From Betaproteobacteria bacterium (GTDB lineage Bacteria > Pseudomonadota > Gammaproteobacteria > Burkholderiales > SG8-39): a stretch of DNA of 10,487 bases. The stretch covers positions 1 to 10,487 of the forward strand of contig SHXF01000134.1 in NCBI GenBank assembly GCA_009693435.1, read 5' to 3'. Each line of letters begins with the position of its first letter. The first letter of the stretch is position 1. Under the pieces are notes generated by a model that did not search any database, was not told where the DNA came from, and saw nothing but the letters and a program-made list of their open reading frames with translations. A program made the translations under genes and the position numbers. This document shows positions 1-6,582 of this stretch, piece by piece.

Positions 1-2
1 TC

Positions 3-141
3 GTCATGACTCAAAAGTCGGCGGATAATCTCTATCGAGCCCTGCTTGGACAGGGTGCGTTTGATCTGATTCTGGCTTTCCACCGCACCACGATAAACGC
101 GGCGCGCAAAAATGTCCAGCGGTATTTATGGGCAACGGGCA
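3..141 (+). pseudogene. Out-of-frame upstream remnant of the malic enzyme gene
   Basis: Frame 3 is open from the window start and contains the stretch AARKNVQR followed by YLWATG. This resembles the linker and first strand of the phosphotransacetylase-like domain of bifunctional malic enzymes, typically RKNVQRIVYAEGE. The residues before it only loosely resemble the expected sequence around a YHSG motif. After about position 140 the homology jumps to frame 1 (AGLARPILIG). Roughly 16 codons that normally lie between the two parts (the EDERVLRAV-like helix) are missing. I infer a deletion of about 50 bp with a frameshift, plus poor sequence upstream. It could be a decayed gene or errors at a contig edge; the sequence alone cannot decide. 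Confidence 0.4.
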
Positions 142-1053
142 GGTCTAGCCAGACCCATCCTGATTGGGAGACCGGGCATCATTTCGCGGCGTATAGAGCG
201 CTATGGGCTGCGCATCCGGCCAGGGATCGATTTCGATCTGGTCAATCCGGATGACGATCCACGCTACAGGGACTACTGGGAGGCCTACCACGCACTTACC
301 GAGCGGCGGGGCGTTTCAATTCAATACGCCAAAATAGAAATGCGCCGCCGGCAGACATTGATCGGTGCGATGATGATTCACCGTGGCGATGCTGACGGAA
401 TGTTGTGCGGCACCTTTGGTTCCCATGCCGTCCATCTTCAGTACGTGGACGAAGTGATCGGGCGGCGAGCCGGCATAAAGAATTATTACGCAATGAACGT
501 GCTGATGCTGCCTAATCGCACGGTGTTCATTTGCGATACCTATGTTAACGTCGACCCAACGGCGGAACAGCTTGCCGAAATGACAATCCTTGCAGCTGAA
601 GAAATGCTGCGTTTTGGCATTGCTCCAAAAGTAGCCTTGCTTTCCCACTCGTCGTTCGGCACCAGCGATGCGCCAGGGGCAGTGAAAATGCGCGATGCCC
701 TGGCGATCATTCACGCGCGTGCGCCGGACCTGGAGGTGGAGGGAGAAATGCACGGCGACGCAGCATTGAATGCCCAGTTGCGGCGGAACGTCTTTCCACG
801 TTCCCGACTTAAGGGGGAGGCCAATCTGCTGATCATGCCTACGCTGGATTCAGCCAACATTGCATTTAATCTGCTGAAGACGGCGGCCGGCGACGGCATC
901 ACTATCGGTCCGTTACTGCTTGGCCCGGCTCGCACGGTGCACGTACTCACGCCTTCGGCGACGGTGCGTCGCATTGTCAATATGACAGCAATCAGCGTCG
1001 TCGATGTGAATGCATCGCGCGAGCAGATGCGGCTCCTCTCCAGAATTCCCTAG
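112..1053 (+). CDS. maeB: NADP-dependent malic enzyme, C-terminal phosphotransacetylase-like domain (5' partial)
   Basis: This is the 3' part of a bifunctional malic enzyme, which decarboxylates malate to pyruvate and makes NADPH in the cytoplasm. Only the C-terminal Pta/Ptb-like domain is present; the malic and NAD(P)-binding domains would lie left of the window. Seen motifs are AGLARPILIGRP (from about residue 10), EMRRRQTLIGAMM, GTFGSHAVHLQYVDEVIG, ALLSHSSFGT, EGEMHGDAAL and SRLKGEANLLIMP, all typical of the MaeB C-terminal domain, which is thought to be regulatory (acetyl-CoA sensing) rather than catalytic. The ATG at 112 is only the first methionine in the frame, not the true start: residues 1-9 show no homology, and the real protein should enter from upstream. 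The C-terminus is complete, ending at TAG 1051-1053. No clear terminator follows. Confidence 0.85.
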   Translation: MSSGIYGQRAGLARPILIGRPGIISRRIERYGLRIRPGIDFDLVNPDDDPRYRDYWEAYHALTERRGVSIQYAKIEMRRRQTLIGAMMIHRGDADGMLCGTFGSHAVHLQYVDEVIGRRAGIKNYYAMNVLMLPNRTVFICDTYVNVDPTAEQLAEMTILAAEEMLRFGIAPKVALLSHSSFGTSDAPGAVKMRDALAIIHARAPDLEVEGEMHGDAALNAQLRRNVFPRSRLKGEANLLIMPTLDSANIAFNLLKTAAGDGITIGPLLLGPARTVHVLTPSATVRRIVNMTAISVVDVNASREQMRLLSRIP

Positions 1054-1239
1054 ATCCAATCTGCGCTTCGTGCCTGTGCCAAGGAAGAACTGATCAAACC
1101 CACGCGGTATTCGAATGCTGCAGCGCGATCGCCGCAAGCCCCGCCCTCTGCATGTTCCAGTGCATGGATTCGGCGCATCGAAACGCAAGTCATGAATATT
1201 CAGTCCCTCCATGAGTCCCTGTGACGAATTAGACGCGAC

Positions 1240-2406
1240 ATGGTTCCTGCGCTGACAACGACAGAACCTACGAAATCCAGGGCGGGCCTGATCCTGACAG
1301 GCGGCGGCGCGCGTGCCGCTTATCAGGTCGGTGTACTGAAAGCGGTGCGCGAGCTTCTGCCGATGCCGGAGACGAATCCCTTTCAGATTCTGTGCGGCAC
1401 TTCTGCCGGCGCGGTGAACGCGGCAACACTCGCTGTTTGTGCAGATAATTTCGATGTCGGCGTGAGCAATCTGCTCGAGGTTTGGGAGAATTTTCATGTA
1501 CGCCATGTCTATCGATCCGACGCGCCGGCAATAGCTCGTGTAGGGGCGCGCTGGCTTGCGGCTCTCATGCTTCTGTCGCGCTCCAGTCCGGTTTCCCTGC
1601 TGGACAACTCGCCGCTGGCAGAAATGCTCGCGCGCAATCTTGATTTCGGACGCATTCAGGAAAACATTGACAGTGGTGACTTGTATGCCGTATCGATTAC
1701 GTGCTCCGGGTACTCATCCGGGCAAAGTGTCAGCTTTTATCAGGGTGGTCCGGGAACGGAAGCATGGCAGCGCACGCAGCGGATCGGGGCTGCAATGCCG
1801 CTTCGGGTCGAACACCTGATGGCATCGTCGGCTTTGCCTTTCATCTTTCCCGCCGTCAAGATTAATCGAGAATTTTTCGGCGATGGATCGATGCGGCAGA
1901 TTGCGCCTATCAGTCCTGCTTTGCATCTTGGTGCAGATCGCGTTCTGGTCGTCGGGACGGGCCGCCAGTCAACGGCTGGTGAAATGCCGCGGGTTCGTTC
2001 CAATCAATATCCTTCGCTTGCACAGATTGCCGGGCACGCTCTGAACAGCATTTTCCTGGACAGTCTTAATGTCGATATCGAGCGCCTGCAGCGCATTAAC
2101 CGCACAATCAGCCTGATCGACTCGGGCCGTCTGAAGGAGATAGGATTGCCGCTTCGGCCGATTAAAGTGCTGGTTATCGCACCGAGCCAGCCGATCGAGC
2201 GCATCGCGATACAGTTTCTCCACGAGTTGCCGGCGACGGTCCGGTTCCTTTTGCGCAGCATCGGGGCGATGAACCGCAGCGGCTCCAATCTGGCGAGTTA
2301 CCTGTTATTCGAGAAGGGCTACTGCCGCGCATTGATAGATCTTGGATACCGGGACACAATTTCCCGTCGCAGCGAGGTTCTGGAATTTTTGAAGGATGCG
2401 CCATAA
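1240..2406 (+). CDS. Patatin-like phospholipase / acyl hydrolase
   Basis: This is a predicted serine acyl hydrolase of the patatin family (bacterial RssA-like branch), 388 aa. The oxyanion-hole motif GGGARAAYQVGVL lies at residues 21-33. The nucleophile elbow GTSAG places the catalytic Ser at residue 55. The second dyad member is Asp215 in GDGS, followed by a typical AP-P-ALHLGAD-VLVVG stretch. ASSALPFIFPAV at 195-206 is also characteristic. No signal peptide is seen, so it is probably cytoplasmic or membrane-peripheral. The ATG at 1240 is the first possible start after an in-frame TGA at 1222-1224; the ribosome binding site is weak. The phaM-like gene starts 39 bp downstream on the same strand, suggesting one operon. 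The substrate (phospholipid, other ester or a polyester) cannot be told from sequence. The family call is firm. Confidence 0.9.
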   Translation: MVPALTTTEPTKSRAGLILTGGGARAAYQVGVLKAVRELLPMPETNPFQILCGTSAGAVNAATLAVCADNFDVGVSNLLEVWENFHVRHVYRSDAPAIARVGARWLAALMLLSRSSPVSLLDNSPLAEMLARNLDFGRIQENIDSGDLYAVSITCSGYSSGQSVSFYQGGPGTEAWQRTQRIGAAMPLRVEHLMASSALPFIFPAVKINREFFGDGSMRQIAPISPALHLGADRVLVVGTGRQSTAGEMPRVRSNQYPSLAQIAGHALNSIFLDSLNVDIERLQRINRTISLIDSGRLKEIGLPLRPIKVLVIAPSQPIERIAIQFLHELPATVRFLLRSIGAMNRSGSNLASYLLFEKGYCRALIDLGYRDTISRRSEVLEFLKDAP

Positions 2407-2433
2407 ACTGGTGCAGCACCGTATGCTCTTTAC

Positions 2434-2438
2434 GAGGA
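2434..2438 (+). promoter_or_regulatory. Ribosome binding site of the phaM-like gene
   Basis: GAGGA lies 7 bases before the ATG at 2446. It sets the start of the PhaM-like protein and lies in the 39-bp gap after the patatin stop codon. Confidence 0.6.
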
Positions 2439-2445
2439 CACAACC

Positions 2446-2859
2446 ATGAGCCAAGCTTCCACACCGCCCGATCCCTTCGAATTTCTCAAAATGCTTTGGG
2501 GTCCTTTCGGCCTTCCTATCGGGGGGGCAGCGGCATCCGCACCCGCATTCAAAGGAGAGGACATCGATAAGCGTATTGGCGAGCTGAAACTTGTGGAGAA
2601 CTGGCTGAACATGAACTTGCAGGTGCTGCGCATGAGCATCCAGGGCCTGGAGATGCAAAAGGCCACACTATCAGCAATGCAGGGTGCGTACGCCGCTGCA
2701 GACAAGTCTGCAGCGGCGCATTCGACCGAGGGTTATGTCGTGCCCCCGCCCAGCCCTCTTGCGCAGGGCCCGCTCGCGGAAGCGTGGTGGAACCTGTTGC
2801 AGGCGCAAATGGGTAAGCCGGGCAACACACCCGGAACGCCACAATCGGAAAAGAAGTAA
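2446..2859 (+). CDS. phaM: PhaM-family polyhydroxyalkanoate granule regulatory protein, short form
   Basis: The 137-aa product matches the conserved core of PhaM, a betaproteobacterial protein that activates PHB synthase PhaC1 and links granules to the nucleoid in Ralstonia eutropha. Visible are an N-terminal DPFEFLKMLWGPFGLP segment (residues 9-24) and a predicted amphipathic helix or coiled coil at about 39-78 (DIDKRIGELKLVENWLNMNL, then LRMSIQGLEMQKATL). The rest is a Pro/Ala-rich linker with a short LAEAWWNLLQAQM helix near the C-terminus. From memory, R. eutropha PhaM is about 260 aa with a lysine-rich PAKKA-type tail that binds DNA; here the protein ends in SEKK with no basic tail. A good GAGGA site precedes the ATG. 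It lies between the patatin-like gene (39-bp gap) and the iminopeptidase gene (14-bp gap). The family call is likely; the exact function of a tail-less form is uncertain. Confidence 0.8.
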   Translation: MSQASTPPDPFEFLKMLWGPFGLPIGGAAASAPAFKGEDIDKRIGELKLVENWLNMNLQVLRMSIQGLEMQKATLSAMQGAYAAADKSAAAHSTEGYVVPPPSPLAQGPLAEAWWNLLQAQMGKPGNTPGTPQSEKK

Positions 2860-2873
2860 GTCAAGGGCTTGGT

Positions 2874-3872
2874 ATGAATGATCCGCAGCAGCGCGCTTCA
2901 GGCGAGTTGTTTCCACCGCTTGAACCGCGTGCGCATGGCATGCTGAAACTGGATAGTTTGCATACCATGTACTGGGAGGAAAGCGGTAATCCAGCGGGAG
3001 TTCCGGTCGTATTCCTGCATGGCGGACCGGGTGCAGGAAGCAGTCCGAATCACCGGCGTTTCTTCGACCCGGGAGCCTGGCGCATCTTACTCTACGATCA
3101 GCGTGGTGCGGGCCGGTCAACGCCACTCGGCGAGATTCGGGACAACACCACACCGCTTCTTGTCGAGGATCTCGAAACACTTCGCCGTAGTCTCGGGATT
3201 GACCAGTGGCTGCTTTTCGGCGGATCGTGGGGAAGCACGCTTGCACTCGCGTATGCCGAAACCCACCCCGAGCGATGCCTTGGACTGGCCTTGCGTGGAA
3301 TTTTTCTGTGCCGAAGAAGTGAAATAGACTGGTTCCTGTATGGGGTCCGAAATGTGTTTCCGGAGACTTGGGGCGCGTTTGCCGGCCATTTGCCGATGTC
3401 GGAACGAAAGGATCTGCTGAAAAACTATCACCGACGCCTGGTGGACGAAGATCCTGCTGTCCATATGCCCGCTGCCCGAGCCTGGAGCACGTACGAAGGG
3501 GCATGCTCGACGCTGTTGCCCGACAGTGCAACAGCTAGCTATTTCGAAAGCGACGTTGTTGCCCTCGGATTGGCGCGCCTGGAAGCCCACTATTTTCTGA
3601 ATTCAATTTTTCTGCCTGACAATGCGCTTCTCGAAAATGCGTACCGGTTGACGTCAATGCCCGGGCTTATTGTGCAGGGCCGTTACGATATGGTTTGTCC
3701 GTTGATTTCCGCGGATGATCTGCATCGTGCCTGGCCGCAAGCAAAATATCGCATCATCGCCGACGCAGGGCATTCGGTCTGGGAACACGGTATCCGGTCG
3801 GCGCTGGTGGAAGGGCTGGAGCAATTCAGAAAGTCAGGTTCGTTCGCAACACGGCTGCCTGAACGCCAATAG
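2874..3872 (+). CDS. pip: Proline iminopeptidase (prolyl aminopeptidase, peptidase family S33)
   Basis: This is an alpha/beta-hydrolase that removes N-terminal proline from peptides in the cytoplasm. Its 332 aa are slightly longer than the usual 310-320. The family N-terminus LFPPLEPRAHGML is present. The oxyanion motif HGGPG is at 49-53, DQRGAGRSTP at 75-84 (Ala where many members have Cys), and the nucleophile elbow GGSWGS has Ser118. The acid is Asp272 in GRYDMVCP and the base His300 in DAGHS. AWSTYEG (203-209) and EAHYF (237-241) match the cap-domain regions whose glutamates hold the substrate amino group. The start is supported by AAGGG at 2863-2867, 6 bases before ATG 2874. The gap to the PhaM-like gene is only 14 bp, so co-transcription is likely. 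A long, weakly structured gap follows. Confidence 0.93.
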   Translation: MNDPQQRASGELFPPLEPRAHGMLKLDSLHTMYWEESGNPAGVPVVFLHGGPGAGSSPNHRRFFDPGAWRILLYDQRGAGRSTPLGEIRDNTTPLLVEDLETLRRSLGIDQWLLFGGSWGSTLALAYAETHPERCLGLALRGIFLCRRSEIDWFLYGVRNVFPETWGAFAGHLPMSERKDLLKNYHRRLVDEDPAVHMPAARAWSTYEGACSTLLPDSATASYFESDVVALGLARLEAHYFLNSIFLPDNALLENAYRLTSMPGLIVQGRYDMVCPLISADDLHRAWPQAKYRIIADAGHSVWEHGIRSALVEGLEQFRKSGSFATRLPERQ

Positions 3873-4043
3873 CTTGTTTCTGCCAGCGAGCAGAATAGCG
3901 CGCACGAGCTGGACGGCGGTTACCTGGGGTCGCGCGGAGCTGTGCCTGAATGTGGAGGTGGCACATCCTGTTCCTGTTCAATACGCACCTGCACTGTACC
4001 GAACGTCCAGGATTGTACGAATGCGGCGAATGTGGGGTGAAGA

Positions 4044-4049
4044 TACAAT
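4044..4049 (+). promoter_or_regulatory. Possible -10 element before the Nudix gene
   Basis: TACAAT lies 17 bases before the ATG at 4067, within the 194-bp gap 3873-4066. No good -35 is found at 16-18 bp; TTGTAC at 4013-4018 is 25 bp away, which is too far. If used, transcription would start only about 10 bases before the ATG, which itself lacks a visible Shine-Dalgarno sequence. I see nothing else of note in this gap: no hairpin followed by a T-run and no convincing small ORF. Confidence 0.25.
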
Positions 4050-4066
4050 CAGCATTGTTTTAACGT

Positions 4067-4693
4067 ATGCCTGCATGCGGGTTTCCCTTGCACTCCTCCG
4101 CCCCTGAAGTCGACGAATCATGGTTGCGATCCCGCTTTGAGCGCGGGAACGCAAATCCCGTGACGCGAGGAGACGGACATGTGGTGCGTCCTCCAGAGCA
4201 TTTGCGTCCAGCAGCAGTACTGATTCCAGTGGTCAGCCACGTCGATGGATTTACGGTTCTTTTTACGAGGCGCACAGCTCACCTGAATGATCACGCGGGC
4301 CAGATCAGCTTCCCCGGCGGTCGTGCAAAGCCAGGTGATCCGGACCCCGCTGCGACCGCACTTCGCGAGTCGCGGGAGGAGATAGGGCTGGATCCCGCCA
4401 CAGTCGAAGTACTCGGTTGCCTGCACGACTACGTAACCGTGACCGGCTACCGTGTTACCCCGGTCGTCGGGTTGGTCAGGCCGCCGCTGCAATTGCGACC
4501 GGACGAATTCGAGGTAGACGAGATTTTTGAGGTTCCCCTGCGTTTTTTGATCGATCCGGCGAATCACCAGAAGAACAGCGTCACTCATCAGGGTCTGCGC
4601 AGGCAGTACTTCGCCCTGCCTTACGGGCAGTACTATATCTGGGGGGCGACCGCCGGCATGCTCATGAATTTTTATACGCAGGTGACCCGCTAA
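4067..4693 (+). CDS. nudL: Nudix hydrolase, coenzyme A pyrophosphatase type
   Basis: This 208-aa protein belongs to the CoA-pyrophosphatase Nudix group (NudL/YeaB), which splits CoA or acyl-CoA into phosphopantetheine and 3',5'-ADP. The group-specific motif is LNDHAGQISFPGG at 73-85. The Nudix box continues to TALRESREEIGL at 97-108, with Glu101, Glu104 and Glu105 as likely metal ligands. VTGYRVTPVVG and the C-terminal YYIWGATAGML are also typical. The ATG at 4067 is the first possible start, because an in-frame TAA ends at 4063; no Shine-Dalgarno sequence is visible. The TAA stop at 4691-4693 overlaps the stop of the convergent SapC gene. The symbol is assigned by motif similarity only; the exact substrate is not proven. 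Confidence 0.9.
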   Translation: MPACGFPLHSSAPEVDESWLRSRFERGNANPVTRGDGHVVRPPEHLRPAAVLIPVVSHVDGFTVLFTRRTAHLNDHAGQISFPGGRAKPGDPDPAATALRESREEIGLDPATVEVLGCLHDYVTVTGYRVTPVVGLVRPPLQLRPDEFEVDEIFEVPLRFLIDPANHQKNSVTHQGLRRQYFALPYGQYYIWGATAGMLMNFYTQVTR

Positions 4694-5478
4694 CGCGAAG
4701 GCGCCAGGGCGTGTGCAGTGAGGCGGGCCTGCGCGCGGCGTAGCGCGCGACTGTAGAGCTTCCCGAAATTTTCAAGGGAATGAAAATGCGAATACACGCT
4801 GCTCAGTATCGCCGTCGTCATGAGGTTCTTGATGTGTGGCGATTCCAGCTCCGTTAATTTTTTTTCATCGATGCGATAGATGCCTTGCATGGTCAGTGCG
4901 GCCTCATCGTTGTCCGTTACCTTGAACTGAAAGGGACTGAATAGCCCCAGTGCCGCAAGCGACGAGCACGTATTCACTGTGCGTTCAAGGTCGTTTTCGT
5001 AGTCCTTCAACAGTCGCTCGATGCCTTGCCAGTAGGCGCTGGCCTGACCGTCGTCACCGTAGAGCGCGTACCCCTGGGTGTCCAGGTGGGATTTGACTAC
5101 GCACACGAGGCGCTCTTCCCGCAATTGGCCGTCGGTGTAGACCCTGCTTATGCAGAATGGATACCGCCGCAGGTACAGCGGAATGTAGGCCGCAGCGTCC
5201 CACGCCCCGTTCGCATCGACAAACAGATTCTCATTCTCGCCAAGCCCGACGATTACCAGCGGAGCGAATGTTCGACCTCCATCATTGGTTGTGAAAGCAA
5301 TTGGATAATCTCTGCCTGCGGCATTGAATTCGCTGACCGTAACCGGAAGTGCATTGGATGTCCGGCCGAAATCCGGAACCCGTCCATGAACAAGTGCCAC
5401 CTTGTCCTCGCGTCGCATTGGCACCACATCGCCGTAACCGAAGGGCGGCGTGATTTCCAATGCAGGGGGGTCATCCAT
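4690..5478 (-). CDS. SapC-family protein
   Basis: The 262-aa product matches the SapC family, named after a gene linked to S-layer export in Campylobacter but widespread in proteobacteria, where its role is unclear. Seen family features are VPMRREDKVAL (19-29), FNAAGRDYPIAF (51-62), GLGENENLFVD-NG-W (78-93), YIPLYLRRYPF (98-108), and the C-terminal LHS-type segment SHFHSLENFGKLY. There is no signal peptide or membrane segment. The frame is open upstream to 5571, but the start at 5478 is preferred: it has a strong AGAGGAG site and the upstream residues do not look like the family. It is a single gene, divergent from the CobD-like gene and convergent with the Nudix gene. No S-layer or type I secretion gene is nearby, so a surface-layer role is not supported here. 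Confidence 0.85.
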   Translation of the reverse strand: MDDPPALEITPPFGYGDVVPMRREDKVALVHGRVPDFGRTSNALPVTVSEFNAAGRDYPIAFTTNDGGRTFAPLVIVGLGENENLFVDANGAWDAAAYIPLYLRRYPFCISRVYTDGQLREERLVCVVKSHLDTQGYALYGDDGQASAYWQGIERLLKDYENDLERTVNTCSSLAALGLFSPFQFKVTDNDEAALTMQGIYRIDEKKLTELESPHIKNLMTTAILSSVYSHFHSLENFGKLYSRALRRAQARLTAHALAPSR

Positions 5479-5488
5479 GCTGAATTTT

Positions 5489-5495
5489 CTCCTCT
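5489..5495 (-). promoter_or_regulatory. Ribosome binding site that fixes the SapC start
   Basis: On the minus strand AGAGGAG lies 10 bases before the ATG at 5478-5476. It is the best Shine-Dalgarno match in the window and argues against the longer reading from 5571. Confidence 0.65.
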
Positions 5496-5518
5496 GGGTG
5501 TCCGGATTACCTGATGCG

Positions 5519-5534
5519 CTGTCATGAGAGACAG
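5519..5534. repeat. Short inverted repeat in the SapC / CobD-like divergent gap
   Basis: CTGTC and GACAG flank a 6-base centre (ATGAGA) in the 130-bp region between the two divergent genes. It is large enough to be an operator half-site pair but could be chance. Confidence 0.25.
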
Positions 5535-5572
5535 TGTGCCCGAGTCCGTTACCCATCCATCGACGGCGCATG

Positions 5573-5581
5573 TGGTATGTT
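5573..5581 (+). promoter_or_regulatory. Possible extended -10 promoter for the CobD-like gene
   Basis: TGGTATGTT has the TGn extension and a TATGTT hexamer (5576-5581). It would give a start near 5588, about 20 bases before the ATG at 5609. The -35 position is poor, which is tolerated by extended -10 promoters. Confidence 0.3.
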
Positions 5582-5608
5582 CGCGCTCACCTCATTTTGA
5601 GCGGAAAC

Positions 5609-6532
5609 ATGAGTCTTCTTGCCCTATTTTCTGCGCTGTTACTCGAGCAATGGCGTCCCCTTTCGGATCGCCGGCATTTGTTTGCGCCGGCAGCGCGCTA
5701 CGCTGGATTTCTCGAGGGGCAATTCAACGCCGGCGAGCGACAGCACGGAATCGTCGCGTGGCTTGCAATGTTGCTCCCGCCGGTGCTATGCAGCTGGCTG
5801 GCATACGCTGTGTTATTGCGGGCAAACCCGCTACTTGCGCTGATCTTCAACATTGGAGCGCTGTATGTCACGATGGGGTTCCGGCAGTTCAGTCATTATT
5901 TTACAGACATTCACCTTGCCCTGAAAGAGGACGATCTCGGGCGAGCGCGAGCGATCCTGACGCAGTGGCGCGGCCATAGCTGCGCCGAATTGGATCGTGA
6001 AGAGGTTGTGCGCTTGACGATAGAAGCGTCACTGGCGGCCACGCATCGCCACGTTTTTGCGGTCATTTTCTGGTTTGTCCTGTTGCCCGGTCCGACTGGC
6101 CCGATCCTCTATCGGCTTTCGAGCTACCTGAACACGCGATGGGGGCGGAGCATTGTCCCGGAAATGCTCCGTTTTGGCGCATTCGCACGGCAGGTCTTCG
6201 ATATCCTTGAGTGGTTACCGGCTCGGTTCACTGCGGTTTCGTTTGCCGTTGTCGGCGACTTTGAGGATGCGGTGTACTGCTGGCGGACACAGGCGGGCAA
6301 ATGGGCGGACAAGGCTCTTGGGATTGTAATGGCGAGCGGGGCGGGCGCCATCGGCGTGCGCTTGGGCAATCCGGTGATGCTTGATCGTGTGCCCGTGGAT
6401 CGGCCAGAACTCGGCATCGGCGATGCGGCGGATATCGGCCATGTTGACAGCACGATCGGACTGGTATGGCGAGCGCTGGTTCTATGGATGCTCGTGCTGC
6501 TTATGCTGAGCTTTGCCAAGGCCTTCAGCTAG
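5609..6532 (+). CDS. CobD/CbiB-family integral membrane protein (diverged)
   Basis: The 307-aa protein belongs to the CobD/CbiB superfamily (adenosylcobinamide-phosphate synthase and AmpE-like relatives). Membrane segments are predicted at about 1-12, 48-70, 74-91, 148-170 and 283-304. Family-like stretches are the GFRQFSHYF / LALKEDDLGRARAIL region (90-117), IEASLAATHRHVF followed by FWFVLLPGPTGPILYRL (138-170), GDFEDAVYCWR, and VRLGNPVMLDRVPVDRPELG near the C-terminus. The E-N-x-x-D-G type motif of true CbiB is replaced by ATHRHV at 144-149, so cobinamide-phosphate synthase activity is doubtful. The frame is open from 5534, but the ATG at 5609 begins the hydrophobic MSLLALFSALLLEQWRPL typical of the family. 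No other cobalamin gene is in the window. It converges on rsgA, with 50 bp between the stops. In betaproteobacteria I recall this gene commonly lying near rsgA and orn. Confidence 0.8.
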   Translation: MSLLALFSALLLEQWRPLSDRRHLFAPAARYAGFLEGQFNAGERQHGIVAWLAMLLPPVLCSWLAYAVLLRANPLLALIFNIGALYVTMGFRQFSHYFTDIHLALKEDDLGRARAILTQWRGHSCAELDREEVVRLTIEASLAATHRHVFAVIFWFVLLPGPTGPILYRLSSYLNTRWGRSIVPEMLRFGAFARQVFDILEWLPARFTAVSFAVVGDFEDAVYCWRTQAGKWADKALGIVMASGAGAIGVRLGNPVMLDRVPVDRPELGIGDAADIGHVDSTIGLVWRALVLWMLVLLMLSFAKAFS

Positions 6533-6536
6533 CGAT

Positions 6537-6570
6537 TATCGACCCGCGCAGGTTTCCCGCATCGTCGATA
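6537..6570. terminator. Inverted repeat between the convergent CobD-like gene and rsgA
   Basis: TATCGAC (6537-6543) and GTCGATA (6564-6570) are exact reverse complements around a 20-base loop, lying between the two stop codons. There is no T-run on either side, so a classical intrinsic terminator is not shown. A bidirectional 3'-end hairpin is the simplest reading. Confidence 0.35.
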
Positions 6571-6582
6571 GATCGTGCCGGC

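Noticed and set aside
1146..1166. Two close copies of TGCATG in the gap before the patatin-like gene, a possible operator.
   Set aside because: TGCATG is a self-complementary hexamer, and two copies 12 bases apart without further symmetry are weak evidence.
1192..1224. Ten-codon frame (MNIQSLHESL) just before and in frame with the patatin-like gene, a possible upstream regulatory ORF.
   Set aside because: It has no convincing ribosome binding site and a frame this short is expected by chance; it only shows that the patatin frame is closed upstream of 1225.
913..1506. Long minus-strand open frame opposite the maeB end, the 1054-1239 gap and the patatin start.
   Set aside because: Its translation is rich in Arg, Cys and His, has no recognisable motif, and lies opposite two well-supported genes; it is a shadow frame.
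2671..3531. 286-codon minus-strand frame opposite the iminopeptidase gene.
   Set aside because: The plus strand encodes a complete S33 peptidase with all catalytic motifs; the opposite frame has shadow-like composition.
4731..4748. GCGCGC-GGCGTA-GCGCGC hairpin about 40 bases past the Nudix stop, a possible terminator.
   Set aside because: It lies inside the SapC coding region (an Arg/Ala-rich stretch), GCGCGC is self-complementary and common in GC-rich DNA, and no T-run follows.
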